A stretch of DNA of 64,000 bases from Xanthomonas euroxanthea (GTDB lineage Bacteria > Pseudomonadota > Gammaproteobacteria > Xanthomonadales > Xanthomonadaceae), in NCBI RefSeq assembly GCF_900476395.1, contig NZ_UIHB01000004.1, positions 310,001-374,000 of the forward strand, in the 5' to 3' direction. Below are positions 16,987 through 26,002 of this stretch, piece by piece. Within the stretch, counting starts at the first letter, position 1. Each line of letters starts with the position of its first letter. Made by a program: the position numbers and the translations under genes. A model generated the notes under the pieces. It did not search any database and had not been told where the DNA came from. It worked only from the letters and a program-made list of their open reading frames with translations.

Positions 16987-19074
16987 ATGAATTCATGGAT
17001 CGACGCCACGCTGGAGTGGATCGGACACCACCCCACCCTGGCTGGCGTGGCGATCTTTGCCATCGCATTTTCCGATGCGGTGATCGTGCTCGGCGCCATC
17101 GTGCCTGCACTGCCGTTGCTGTTCGCCATCGGCGTGCTGATCGGGCTGGGCCAGATCAACGGGCCGTATGCGGTGGCCTGCGCCGCCCTTGGCGCCTTCG
17201 CCGGCGATACGCTGAGCTTCTGGGTCGGCCACCGGTGGGGTCACCAGTTGCACACCTACTGGCCGTTCCGCCGCTACCCTCAGTTGCTGGAGCGTGGCGA
17301 GTTGCTGTTTCGGCGCAATGCCTTCAAGAGCATCCTGATCGCCCGTTACGTGGGCGCGGTGCGGCCGTTCGTGCCGGCCATCGCCGGCATGTCGCACATG
17401 CCGTTCAAGCGCTATCTGGTCGCCAGCGGCCTGGCCTGCATCTCGTGGGCGCTGCTGTTCCTGGTGCCCGGCTGGGTGCTGGGCACTGCCTACGACGCGG
17501 TGGCCGCGGTGGCCGGCCGCCTGTTCGTGGTGGTCACCTTGCTGGCCGCAGTGATCGGCCTGGCCTGGGCGATGGTGCTGTACTCCTACCGTTGGTCGGC
17601 CGGCCATCTGGATGCCCTGCTGGCGCGGCTGCTGGAGTGGTCGCATCGGCATCCGGTCCTGGGTAACTGGTCGGTCAGCGTGTTCGACCCGCGCCGCCGC
17701 GAGTCGGTGCCGCTGGCGATGATGGCGTTGATGCTGTTGCTGCTGGGCTGGGGCTGGTTCGTGTTGCTGATGGTGGTGCTGGCGCATGGCGAGCCGCTGC
17801 GCGTGGACCTGGCCGTACACGACCTGATGCTGGCGCTGCGCAACCCGCTGGCCGACTACCCGATGGTGGCGCTGGCCTCGCTGGGCGACTGGCAGGTGCT
17901 GCTGCCGGCGATCGCGGCGGCGATGGGCTACCTAGCCTGGCGGCGCCGCTGGATGGCGGTGACGCATTGGGTGATCGCGCTGGCCTTCGGCCTGGCGTTG
18001 ACCCAGTTGCTGGGCGCCACCGTGCAGGTGGTGCGCCCGCCGGCGGCCAGCAGCGGTTTCGGGTTTCCGTCGGTGGCGGTCACCATGGCCACGATCGGCT
18101 TTGGTTTCTTCGCGCTGCTGATCGCGCGCGAGCTGCCGGGCCGGCGCCGGGTGTGGCCGTATCTGGTCAGTGGCGCAATGGTGTCGCTGATCGGCTTCGC
18201 GCGCCTGTACCTGGGCGCACACTGGCTCAGCGACGTGGTCGGCGGCATGCTGTTCGGCATCTTCTGGCTGCTGGTGCTGGGCATCGCCTATCGCCGCCGG
18301 GCCACCCGCGCGTTCTGGGTCAAGCCGGTCTCGTGGATCTTCTACGGTGTGTTCCTGACCTGCGCGATCGTGTTCGCGCCGCGCAATCTGGACACCAAAC
18401 TGGCCAAGTTCGAACCGCCGCCGCCGTTGCTGATGGAATTGCCCGCCAATGACTGGTGGAACGGCCAGTGGCGCCTGCTGCCCGCACGCCGCAATGAATT
18501 CGACGACGACCAGCGCTGGCCGCTGGACGTGCAGCTAGCCGGCCCGCTGGCACCGCTGCAGCGCCAGCTGGAAGCACGCGGCTGGCGGGTGCAACCGCAG
18601 GCCGGCTGGGAACAGGCGCTGCACCTGCTGGATGTCAGCGGCCGCCCGGACGAGGTGCCGATTCTGCCGGCCACGCTGGACACGCAGGTCGAAGCCCTGC
18701 TGATGGTGCGTCACGCGGCGCCCGGTCATGTGCATGTGTTGCGCCTGTGGCCGGCGGCCGCGCGCCTGCAGCCCGGCGCCCAACCCTTGTGGGTGGGCAG
18801 CACCCAGACCCTGCGCTACAGCCGGCACTTCAGCCTGATCGGCCTGTGGTATCCGCTGCGCGGGGTCGACCCGGCACTGAGCGCGCTGCGCCAGGCACTG
18901 GACCCCCTGCCGCATCGCCTGGAACAACGTCGACGCTCGCAGGTGCCCGTGATCCTGATCGACAGCAGGTCGGGAAATGCGCTGCGGCCGGAGGACAAGG
19001 ACAACGCTGCACCGCAGGCGGAAACCACCGCATCCCACCCGGCGGCATCGGCGTCGGCACACCAGCGCCGTTGA
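16987..19074 (+). CDS. DedA - PAP2-like - LssY C-terminal fusion membrane protein
   Basis: A 695-residue polytopic membrane protein. Residues 1-200 are a DedA (SNARE-associated) domain with FAGDTLSFWVGHRWG and a GAVRPFVPAIAG segment. Residues about 260-440 are a PAP2 phosphatase-like domain, and about 450-650 match the LssY-type C-terminal domain. The PAP2 motif 3 is present (ARLYLGAHWLSDVVGG, His412). The motif-2 histidine expected after F-P-S is Ala364 (FPSVAVTM), and motif 1 lacks its Lys, so phosphatase activity is doubtful. DedA proteins act in lipid carrier transport. An upstream in-frame ATG at 16966 is rejected because it overlaps the -10 box. Confidence 0.85.
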   Translation: MNSWIDATLEWIGHHPTLAGVAIFAIAFSDAVIVLGAIVPALPLLFAIGVLIGLGQINGPYAVACAALGAFAGDTLSFWVGHRWGHQLHTYWPFRRYPQLLERGELLFRRNAFKSILIARYVGAVRPFVPAIAGMSHMPFKRYLVASGLACISWALLFLVPGWVLGTAYDAVAAVAGRLFVVVTLLAAVIGLAWAMVLYSYRWSAGHLDALLARLLEWSHRHPVLGNWSVSVFDPRRRESVPLAMMALMLLLLGWGWFVLLMVVLAHGEPLRVDLAVHDLMLALRNPLADYPMVALASLGDWQVLLPAIAAAMGYLAWRRRWMAVTHWVIALAFGLALTQLLGATVQVVRPPAASSGFGFPSVAVTMATIGFGFFALLIARELPGRRRVWPYLVSGAMVSLIGFARLYLGAHWLSDVVGGMLFGIFWLLVLGIAYRRRATRAFWVKPVSWIFYGVFLTCAIVFAPRNLDTKLAKFEPPPPLLMELPANDWWNGQWRLLPARRNEFDDDQRWPLDVQLAGPLAPLQRQLEARGWRVQPQAGWEQALHLLDVSGRPDEVPILPATLDTQVEALLMVRHAAPGHVHVLRLWPAAARLQPGAQPLWVGSTQTLRYSRHFSLIGLWYPLRGVDPALSALRQALDPLPHRLEQRRRSQVPVILIDSRSGNALRPEDKDNAAPQAETTASHPAASASAHQRR

Positions 19075-19312
19075 TCGATCGGGCTACAGCGGCGATCGAC
19101 CAGCGACCGCGCGCGCAGTACTGGAGATAAGAGCTACCTGCAGCGTGTCCCGCGCTGGCAGGCGGGCAAAGGGCCCCTGCAGCCAAGCCGCAGATCAGCC
19201 GCTCTACAACCGACGCATCTGCACCGTTCGTTTACCTCTCAAGCTAGCTGAAAGCGTGCGCTTCAGCGCCGCTTGGATGCGCACAAGCCGCATTGGTCGA
19301 GGCGCGATGCAC

Positions 19313-20197
19313 TCACCACAACACGCCATCCACCGGCTGCATCGGTTCCGGCGCCTGTTCGCCGATTGCCTGCAACGCGTCGATTTCCACCGTGCGGCAC
19401 ATGCTGTCCAGCGGCAGGTCGTGGATGGTATTGGCGAACGGGTCGACCAATTCATCGCCGATCTTGAGCACCGCCAGGAACATCAGGCCAGCCACGGTCG
19501 ACCCCACCGGCGTTGCGTATTGCAGCGTCTCCACCAGGCCGATCGGCAGCAGGACGCAGAACAGCCGCGTGAACAGGTTTGGATAGAACCGGTATTGATA
19601 CGGCAACGGCGTATTCTTCAGGCGCTCCATGCCGCCCTGCGCGTTGGCGATATCCACCAGGATGCGCTCGACACTGGCTTGTTGAATGCTGTCGATCCAG
19701 CCATCGCGACGTGCCTGCTCGACGTTGCGTCCGGTGGCGTCGAGCAGGCCGTTGGCGACATTGGTGCGCGTGATCACCGCGGCCACTTCGTCGGCATGCA
19801 GGCGCGGCTCCAGCGCCATCGCCACCGGGAGCCGCCGTAGCTGGCACCGCAACGCATTGACGTAGGCGATCTGGCGCAACGCAATGCTGCGGCCCAGCGC
19901 TGCCGCTTCCGGCGCGGACAGGATGCTGATGCTCAAACGCACCAGATTGCGCGATGCATTGATCATCTGGCCCCACAGCACCCGCCCTTCCCACCAGCGC
20001 TGGTAGGTCGAGTTGGCACGAAAGCCCAGGAACAACGCCAGCGCCGAACCGAAGATGGTCAACGGCAATGCAGGCGCGCGGAACGGCAGCACGTAGTAGA
20101 TGATCGTGATCAACACGTCCCATACGAACAACACCGCCAGGGTCCGCCAGACCTGACTGAATACATCCGCCACACGCGGTTTGACATCGATGATCAA
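19313..20197 (-). CDS. Bestrophin-family (UPF0187) membrane protein
   Basis: A 294-residue bestrophin homologue, an inner-membrane anion or cation channel family. Visible features are the hydrophobic segments LAVLFVWDVLITIIYYVLPF and LTIFGSALALFLGFRANSTY, then RWWEGRVLWGQMINASRNL and the late PLPYQYRFYPNLFTRLFCVL segment, all typical of YneE-type bacterial bestrophins. The start is TTG 20197, with GGAG 6 nt upstream; the longer frame has no ribosome-binding site. It converges on the DedA fusion gene across 238 bp in which I see no feature. Confidence 0.85.
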   Translation of the reverse strand: MIIDVKPRVADVFSQVWRTLAVLFVWDVLITIIYYVLPFRAPALPLTIFGSALALFLGFRANSTYQRWWEGRVLWGQMINASRNLVRLSISILSAPEAAALGRSIALRQIAYVNALRCQLRRLPVAMALEPRLHADEVAAVITRTNVANGLLDATGRNVEQARRDGWIDSIQQASVERILVDIANAQGGMERLKNTPLPYQYRFYPNLFTRLFCVLLPIGLVETLQYATPVGSTVAGLMFLAVLKIGDELVDPFANTIHDLPLDSMCRTVEIDALQAIGEQAPEPMQPVDGVLW

Positions 20198-20341
20198 GGC
20201 ACACTCCGTGGATCGATAACGAGTGACGCCAATGCGCGCATCCACTGCAGGGATGCCATCGGGAGCGCACTCAAGCGTGGCGAGTGTGCCGTTGCAGGGG
20301 TGCAAGCGCGGTGATGGGTCACGCGCGCCGTTGTCTTAGTG

Positions 20342-20938
20342 TCACGGCATCCAGGCGAGCAACTGGTCCAGGCGCCGGTGCGGATCGTCCTGCTGCAACA
20401 GCGACAGACGCTGCTGCTCGGTCAATGGCAACAGTTCGGCCAGCCGCCAGCCGACCCATGCCGCCTGGTCCAGCAGCTCAGGCCCGGCGGAGGCAAATTC
20501 GCCGCCGACCTGTTCGAGCAGGCGCTCGAGCACGGTTGCCAGCAGGCCATGCTCGGGTCGCAGTTCGTCGTCGCTGTCGGGTTCGCACCAGCTCACCTCG
20601 CCGACCACCAGCCCGTTGTCACGAATGCGCGAACGCCGTACATGAAAGCGACGCGTGCCGCGCAGGCGCAACACCAGCACGCCGTCGGCGCCGACATCGA
20701 AATCCTCGATACGCACTTCGGTGCCGAATGCAGCCGGCGTTGCCGGCACGCCGACCTCGGTGCCATCCAGGATCAGGCACACACCGAAGCTGCTGCCCGT
20801 GCGGCCGCTCTCGCGCACCAGATCCAGGTAGCGGCGCTCGAACACGCGCAGGCCCATCGCCGCACCTGGCAACAGCACGCTGTGCAACGGAAACAATGGC
20901 AGGGCGCTGGTGTCGGCGGTGGTCGTGAGGTCGGTCAT
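20342..20938 (-). CDS. Lon N-terminal (LAN) domain protein
   Basis: A 198-residue stand-alone Lon substrate-binding domain, without the ATPase and protease parts. It shows LPLFPLHSVLLPGAAMGLRVFERRYL (residues 13-38), the family signature, and a C-terminal helical section. Its start overlaps the mpl stop by 4 nt (ATGA), so it is co-translated with mpl. The role of free-standing LAN proteins is not well defined. Such pairings with cell-wall recycling suggest peptide or protein quality control, but that is inference. Confidence 0.85.
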   Translation of the reverse strand: MTDLTTTADTSALPLFPLHSVLLPGAAMGLRVFERRYLDLVRESGRTGSSFGVCLILDGTEVGVPATPAAFGTEVRIEDFDVGADGVLVLRLRGTRRFHVRRSRIRDNGLVVGEVSWCEPDSDDELRPEHGLLATVLERLLEQVGGEFASAGPELLDQAAWVGWRLAELLPLTEQQRLSLLQQDDPHRRLDQLLAWMP

Positions 20939-22296
20939 CGGGACAATTGCGCCAGAAAGCGACGCGGCGCGCCATCGAAACCGCCATTGGACATGAACAC
21001 CACATGGTCGCCCGGCTGCGCAATCTCGCCCAGGGTCTGCAGCAGTGCTTCCACGTCATGCGCCACATGCGCATCACCGCGCACCTGCGCGATGATCGGT
21101 GCGGCATCCCAGGCCAGTTCGGGCCGATGCAGGAACACCACCGCATCGGCATCGCGCAACGACGGCGCCAACGCCTGCGCATGCGCGCCCGCCCGCATCG
21201 AATTGCTGCGCGGCTCCATCGCCACCAGCACGCGTGCCGCGCCGACCTTCGCACGCAGGCCCTGCAAGGTGGTCGCGATCGCGGTGGGGTGATGGGCGAA
21301 GTCGTCGTACACGGTGATGTCGCCTGCCTGCCCCAGCAGCTCCAACCGCCGCTTGACGCTCTGAAAGCGCGCCAGCGCCGGCATCACCGTCGCCGGATCC
21401 ACGCCCACCGCATGCACGGCCGCCAATGCTGCCAACCCATTGAGCACGTTATGCCGCCCGACCAGCGGCCACTGCACCTGGCCGATCTCCACCCCACGCT
21501 GCAGCACCGCGAACGCGCTGCCGTCTGCGGCGATCAAGCGTGCGCTCCAGTCGAGCGCCGCATCGAAACCGAAGCGCTCCACCGGCGTCCAGCAGCCCAT
21601 CGCCAGCACCTCGGCCAGGCGCGCATCCTCGCCGTTGACGATCAGCCGCCCGCGCGCCGGCACCGTGCGCACCAGATGGTGGAACTGGCGCTGGATCGCG
21701 GCCACGTCCGGAAAGATATCGGCGTGGTCGTACTCGAGATTGTTGAGGATCGCCACCAGCGGCCGGTAGTGCACGAACTTGCTGCGCTTGTCGAAAAAGG
21801 CGGTGTCGTATTCGTCGGCTTCCACCACGAACTCGCGCCCCTGGCCCAGCCGGGCCGACACGCCGAAGTCTTCGGCCACGCCACCGATCAGAAAACCCGG
21901 TGCGCGCCCGGCGGCGTCCAGCAGATAGCTCAGGATGGTGGTGGTGGTGGTCTTGCCGTGGGTGCCGGCAACGGCCAGGGTGTCGCGGCCCGGCAACACC
22001 TGCTCGGCCAGCCACTGCGCACCGGAGCTATAGCGACGGCCCGCGTCGAGCACCGCTTCCACTGCCGGGTTGCCGCGCGACAAGGCATTGCCGATGACGA
22101 CATCGCTTGCATCTGCCGAGATATTGGACGGCGCGTAGCCTTGTGCCAGCGCGATGCCAAGGGTTTCCAGCTGGGTGGACATCGGCGGATAGATGGCCTG
22201 GTCACTGCCCTCTACCTGCCAGCCCAGTTCGCGCGCAAGGGCGGCGACACCGCCCATGAAGGTCCCGGCAATGCCGAGGATGTGGAGTTTGGTCAT
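20935..22296 (-). CDS. mpl: UDP-N-acetylmuramate:L-alanyl-gamma-D-glutamyl-meso-diaminopimelate ligase
   Basis: A 453-residue Mur-ligase family enzyme that reattaches recycled murein tripeptide to UDP-MurNAc in the cytoplasm. Motifs are HILGIAGTFMGGVA at the N-terminus, the ATP loop GTHGKTTTTTIL (about 108-119), EADEYDTAFFDKRSKFVHYRP (family-specific; 21 residues at about 164-184, with the catalytic Glu-Tyr-Asp region) and DDFAHHPTAI. ATG 22296 begins the glycine-rich N-terminus; an ATG 9 nt earlier is also possible. It overlaps the Lon-like gene by 4 nt. Confidence 0.93.
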   Translation of the reverse strand: MTKLHILGIAGTFMGGVAALARELGWQVEGSDQAIYPPMSTQLETLGIALAQGYAPSNISADASDVVIGNALSRGNPAVEAVLDAGRRYSSGAQWLAEQVLPGRDTLAVAGTHGKTTTTTILSYLLDAAGRAPGFLIGGVAEDFGVSARLGQGREFVVEADEYDTAFFDKRSKFVHYRPLVAILNNLEYDHADIFPDVAAIQRQFHHLVRTVPARGRLIVNGEDARLAEVLAMGCWTPVERFGFDAALDWSARLIAADGSAFAVLQRGVEIGQVQWPLVGRHNVLNGLAALAAVHAVGVDPATVMPALARFQSVKRRLELLGQAGDITVYDDFAHHPTAIATTLQGLRAKVGAARVLVAMEPRSNSMRAGAHAQALAPSLRDADAVVFLHRPELAWDAAPIIAQVRGDAHVAHDVEALLQTLGEIAQPGDHVVFMSNGGFDGAPRRFLAQLSR

Positions 22297-22355
22297 GGGC
22301 CGCATTGTCGCCGATCGCCGGAGTTGCGGGCCATTCCACGCAACCGCCGACCGTG

Positions 22356-22387
22356 TTGTCAGGAAACCCCTACCGCATTGTCAGGAA
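22356..22387 (+). promoter_or_regulatory. Direct repeat TTGTCAGGAA, two copies 22 bp apart
   Basis: TTGTCAGGAA occurs at 22356-22365 and again at 22378-22387, a spacing of about two DNA turns. It lies upstream of mpl (minus) and of the candidate small RNA (plus), as expected for a regulator site. I do not know the regulator. Confidence 0.45.
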
Positions 22388-22433
22388 TTTCCCGATATGA
22401 GAACTGCGTCACATCCATCACTATGCTGAACGC

Positions 22434-22562
22434 CAGTCGCAGCACCCCTTTGGTCCTACTCCCCAAGAGGCCAAATCCCCAGGGAGCTCATGCTGTGGGG
22501 CTCTGAGCAAGCTCATTACTGGCGTTATTCTGCCCCGGTCGTCTTGTACGCCCGGGGTTTTT
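22434..22562 (+). ncRNA. Candidate small RNA between mpl and adk
   Basis: The 355 bp between the outward-facing mpl and adk ends contain no plus-strand gene but do carry a strong intrinsic terminator. Upstream of it are structured, C-rich segments: TTTGG at about 22450 can pair with CCAAA at about 22471, presenting a CCCC loop, and GAGCTC (22484-22489) has later complements. The 5' end is a guess from a TATGCT -10-like hexamer at 22422. It may be a trans-acting sRNA with exposed C-tracts, or a leader RNA. No homologue could be searched. Confidence 0.45.
22533..22562 (+). terminator. Intrinsic terminator of candidate small RNA
   Basis: CCCCGG (22533-22538) pairs with CCGGGG (22552-22557), with an inner CGT/ACG pairing and a CTTGT loop, followed by five T residues. 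This is a strong intrinsic terminator on the plus strand with no annotated plus-strand gene before it. Confidence 0.85.
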
Positions 22563-22616
22563 CTCTTGCGCAATCAATGGGTTGTGACGCCACGCCGGCC
22601 GCCAGCGCATCTGTGC

Positions 22617-22639
22617 GGGCCAGGCGTACTGCCCGGCCC
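22617..22639 (-). terminator. Hairpin after adk
   Basis: GGGCC-A-GGC (22617-22625) pairs with GCC-C-GGCCC (22631-22639) across a 5-nt loop, 12 nt past the adk stop. No T-run follows on the minus strand. Confidence 0.45.
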
Positions 22640-22651
22640 ATCCACCCCGGC

Positions 22652-23215
22652 TCAGCGACCGAGCGCGGTGCCGATACGCTCCAGCACTTCATCCAGCGTG
22701 CCCACCCCGTCCACGCGTGCCAGCTTGCCGCGCTGTTCGTAGAAACCGATCACCGGCGCCGTGGAATCGGTATAGACCTGCAGGCGCTTGCGCACCGACT
22801 CGGGATTGTCGTCCTCGCGGCCCTCGGCCTTGGCGCGGCCGGCAATGCGCTCGACCAGCAATTCGCTGGCCACATCCAGCTGCACCACCGCATCCAGCGG
22901 CTGACCGATCTTGCCGAGCAGGTCGTCCAGCGCATTGGCCTGCGCCACGTTGCGCGGATAGCCGTCGAGAATGAAGCCCTTGGCGACATCGGCCTGACCA
23001 AGCCGCGCCTCCAGCATGCCGAGCAGGATCTCGTCGGAAACCAGATCGCCGCGTGCCATCACTTCCTTGGCCTTCAGGCCCAGCGGTGAGCCGGCGGCCA
23101 CTTCGGCACGCAGCAGATCGCCGGTGGAAATATGCGGGATCCCAAACTTGTCTTTGAGACGTGTCGCCTGGGTGCCCTTGCCCGAACCGGGCGGTCCCAA
23201 CAGAACCAATCGCAT
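22652..23215 (-). CDS. adk: Adenylate kinase
   Basis: A 187-residue adenylate kinase (ATP + AMP to 2 ADP, cytoplasm). The P-loop GPPGSGKGTQ is at residues 7-16, ISTGDLLRAEV follows, the AMP-binding FILDGYPRNVAQA is at about 81-93, and the lid Arg region is present. The length matches the short-lid form. The ATG is preceded by purine-rich sequence and is divergent from pfp across 157 bp. It links adenylate and PPi metabolism with the neighbouring pfp, hppA and ppa. Confidence 0.95.
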   Translation of the reverse strand: MRLVLLGPPGSGKGTQATRLKDKFGIPHISTGDLLRAEVAAGSPLGLKAKEVMARGDLVSDEILLGMLEARLGQADVAKGFILDGYPRNVAQANALDDLLGKIGQPLDAVVQLDVASELLVERIAGRAKAEGREDDNPESVRKRLQVYTDSTAPVIGFYEQRGKLARVDGVGTLDEVLERIGTALGR

Positions 23216-23372
23216 CAGTGGACTCCACTTTCGAATAAAAACGCGTTGCGGTTGGCGGCGTTAGACTCAGGTCTTCGCCAGCGCTGACCGTATGGTCGTG
23301 CAGCTTACCGCATCCGGGGAATGTCCCGGCACTGTCCCCTGCGCCATCGCCCATGTAAGGAGCCCGTCCCCC

Positions 23373-24629
23373 ATGTCCACTGGCAACTTGCTGTACGCCC
23401 AATCCGGCGGCGTCACTGCCGTCATCAACGCCACCGCCGCCGGTGTGATCACCGAGGCGCGCGCACGCAAGGTCAAGGTACTGGCCGCACGCAACGGCAT
23501 CCTGGGCGCCTTGCGCGAGGAGCTGATCGACACCTCGAAGGAGTCTGCCGCCACGATCGCCGCACTGGCGCAGACTCCGGGCGGCGCGTTCGGCTCGTGC
23601 CGCTACAAGCTCAAGTCGCTGGAAGAAGACAGTGCCAAATACGAGCGCCTGCTCGAGGTGCTGCGCGCGCACGACGTGCGCTGGTTCCTCTACAACGGCG
23701 GCAACGACTCGGCCGACACCGCGTGGAAGGTCTCGCAGCTGGCCAAGGCCTATGGTTACCCGCTGCACTGCATCGGCGTGCCCAAGACCATCGACAACGA
23801 TCTGGCGGTGACCGACACCTGCCCCGGCTTCGGCTCGGCGGCCAAGTACACCGCGGTGTCGGTCCGCGAGGCCGCACTGGATGTCGCCGCCATGGCCGAC
23901 ACCTCCACCAAGGTCTTCATCTATGAGGCGATGGGCCGCCACGCCGGCTGGCTCGCCGCCGCCGCAGGCCTGGCCGGCCAGGGCCCGGACGATGCACCGC
24001 AGATCATCCTGCTGCCCGAGCGTGCCTACGACCAGGCCGCCTTCCTGGCCAAGGTCAAGCAGGTGGTGAACAAGGTGGGCTGGTGCGTGGTGGTCGCCAG
24101 CGAAGGCATCCAGGACGCGCAGGGCCGTTTCGTCGCCGATGCCGGCGGCGCGACCGACTCGTTCGGCCATGCGCAACTCGGCGGCGTGGCCTCCTTCCTG
24201 GCCGCGCAGGTCAAGCAGGGGCTCGGCTACAAGGTGCACTGGACGCTGCCCGATTACCTGCAGCGTTCCGCACGCCACCTGGCCTCCAAGACCGACTGGG
24301 AACAGGCCCAGGCCGTGGGCAAGGCCGCCGTGCAATACGCACTCAAGGGCATGAACGCAGTGATCCCGGTGATCGAACGCGTCAGCGACGCGCCGTACCG
24401 CTGGAAGATCGTGCCCGCCCCGCTGCACAAGGTGGCCAACCACGAAAAGAAGATGCCGCCCAGCTTCCTGCGCAAGGACGGCTTCGGCATCACCGATAAG
24501 GCGCGCCGCTACTTCGCCCCATTGATCAAGGGCGAAGCGCCGCTGGCCTACGGCAGCGACGGCCTGCCCAAGTACGTGACGTTGAAGAATGTGGCGGTGG
24601 CGAAGAAATTGCCGGTGTGGGAGGGCTGA
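23373..24629 (+). CDS. pfp: PPi-dependent 6-phosphofructokinase
   Basis: A 418-residue phosphofructokinase that phosphorylates fructose 6-phosphate with PPi instead of ATP, reversibly. Motifs are LYAQSGGVTAVINATAAG, FLYNGGNDSADTAWK (the Asp after GGN is the PPi-type residue), VPKTIDNDL and EAMGRHAGWLAA. ATG 23373 has TAAGGAG about 11 nt upstream. Xanthomonads are known to use this enzyme for glycolysis. In this window it lies 9 kb from the membrane H+-PPase, with the secretion island between. I see no clear terminator after it. Confidence 0.93.
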   Translation: MSTGNLLYAQSGGVTAVINATAAGVITEARARKVKVLAARNGILGALREELIDTSKESAATIAALAQTPGGAFGSCRYKLKSLEEDSAKYERLLEVLRAHDVRWFLYNGGNDSADTAWKVSQLAKAYGYPLHCIGVPKTIDNDLAVTDTCPGFGSAAKYTAVSVREAALDVAAMADTSTKVFIYEAMGRHAGWLAAAAGLAGQGPDDAPQIILLPERAYDQAAFLAKVKQVVNKVGWCVVVASEGIQDAQGRFVADAGGATDSFGHAQLGGVASFLAAQVKQGLGYKVHWTLPDYLQRSARHLASKTDWEQAQAVGKAAVQYALKGMNAVIPVIERVSDAPYRWKIVPAPLHKVANHEKKMPPSFLRKDGFGITDKARRYFAPLIKGEAPLAYGSDGLPKYVTLKNVAVAKKLPVWEG

Positions 24630-25193
24630 CAGGGGGAGCATAGCCTCCAGCCCGGGCGCCCGCGGCACCGCTGGCGCTTCGGCGGCGCAGGGGTGCAACC
24701 GACTCCGGCGTTGAAGCCAAGGGCGTGTGTGGATTGCCGTCCGATCCGGTTGAGTCCGTGCCGCACCCGCTGCCTACTGACCGGGGCTGGCAAAGGAAAG
24801 GGCTACGCAGGCAAATGCCGCGATCGACTGTAGGGATTTTCCTACACAAACGGGCAGAGCAAGCCGGGCCGCGCCCGAACGGCTCCCCCCAGGAGTACAG
24901 CCTGACCTCATTAGTAGAATTTTGGTTAAGTGTGTGCCACAGTTCGCACCAAACCTGCCTCATCGCGCATAAGGATCATGGCCCAGCAGGCAATCATCTC
25001 CAGTCTTCCCCGGTGGTCAGCCAGTGCCGCCAGGAAGGCCGTGTCCGGACGAAACGGCCTCACTCACTCGCGACGAGCGCATGATTTATAAAGCCGCATT
25101 GTCCCGCTGAACGCGCATCTGGCCATTCATTGCTGTTTCTGTTGCTGCTGTTTCCGCCACCCTTCTGTACCGAAAAGATCGACGAGACTCGCC
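24630..25193. other. Left edge of the secretion island; inverted repeat, no gene
   Basis: This 564-bp stretch separates pfp from virB5 and has no supported gene. It contains an 18-bp inverted repeat, TGTAGGGATTTTCCTACA (24829-24846), a plausible operator or boundary mark, and a TAGAAT -10-like hexamer at about 24914. No tRNA, integrase or direct repeat matching the right edge was found by eye. Confidence 0.4.
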
Positions 25194-25955
25194 ATGACCG
25201 CACGCTCCCGCCGCCTCCGACCCCAACTTTCACGTCTTGCCGCCGGCTTGCTGCTGGCTGCAGGGATGCTCATCGGACCTGCCAATGCGCAAGTGATCGT
25301 CAACGATACGATCGGGGTGGCAAAAAACGCGGCCGAATATGCGGAACAGGCCAAGCGGTGGGCCGAGACGGCCAGGCAGTATCAGCAGGAGTTGGATCAT
25401 TACAAACAGCAACTCATCAGTTTGACGAGCTTGAACTTTCTTCGCCCCCCCCTGGACGATAAGTTCGTCTTGCGGGAACCAGGCTATGGCCTTGAGTTCG
25501 CCTGCCCGGGAGCACAAGCCAGCGGCATTGCGGGCATTCTCGACCAGATCAAGTCCATCGCACCCACGATGAGTGGGAATATGGCGGAGGAGCAGCTGAA
25601 AGTCTGCGCCCGCATTGTCATGGCGCAAAATGCCCAGTACAACGAATCGGTCACCATGCTCAAGCGCTTGGTGCAACGTAACACCGAATTCGAGGCCATT
25701 GAGCGCCAGCGCGGTAGAGTGGGTACTAAACAGGGCGCATTGGCAGCCAACGATAACGAAGTAAAGCGTTTCACGGCACGTAATGCGCTCGAAATGAGTC
25801 ATTGGGAAGCCAAGATGAAAGCCTACGACGTCTATATTGCGGGACTCAAGGATGACCAGACCCTGCTGGCCAAGCGCGCGCTGGAAGGCGACAAGGGCAA
25901 TTTACTGGGGCAGGTCGTGCAAGCAGCAGCATTGAAGATTGCGCTGTCCAATTGA
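25194..25955 (+). CDS. virB5: VirB5-like type IV secretion pilus protein
   Basis: A 253-residue exported protein. The signal peptide ends near GPANA. A long helical section follows (NAAEYAEQAKRWAETARQYQ and QELDHYKQQL), with two Cys residues, in FACPG and KVCARIV, and further coiled helices. The overall pattern matches VirB5/TrbJ minor pilus proteins. The next gene is virB6 after 47 bp, the usual VirB order. No virB1-4, virB7-11 or virD4 gene is in the window, so this is a partial locus. Confidence 0.8.
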   Translation: MTARSRRLRPQLSRLAAGLLLAAGMLIGPANAQVIVNDTIGVAKNAAEYAEQAKRWAETARQYQQELDHYKQQLISLTSLNFLRPPLDDKFVLREPGYGLEFACPGAQASGIAGILDQIKSIAPTMSGNMAEEQLKVCARIVMAQNAQYNESVTMLKRLVQRNTEFEAIERQRGRVGTKQGALAANDNEVKRFTARNALEMSHWEAKMKAYDVYIAGLKDDQTLLAKRALEGDKGNLLGQVVQAAALKIALSN

Positions 25956-26002
25956 ATTAGCGGGCAACCAAAGCCCAGATCACGACGCACAGGCAAACAG
26001 CA

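Noticed and set aside
22434-22562. 6S RNA or signal recognition particle RNA
   Set aside because: The conserved signature sequences and expected neighbours of these RNAs are absent; it is kept only as an uncharacterised candidate.
24725-25084. 119-codon frame at the left island edge
   Set aside because: No ribosome site, no domain, mixed composition and codon bias absent.
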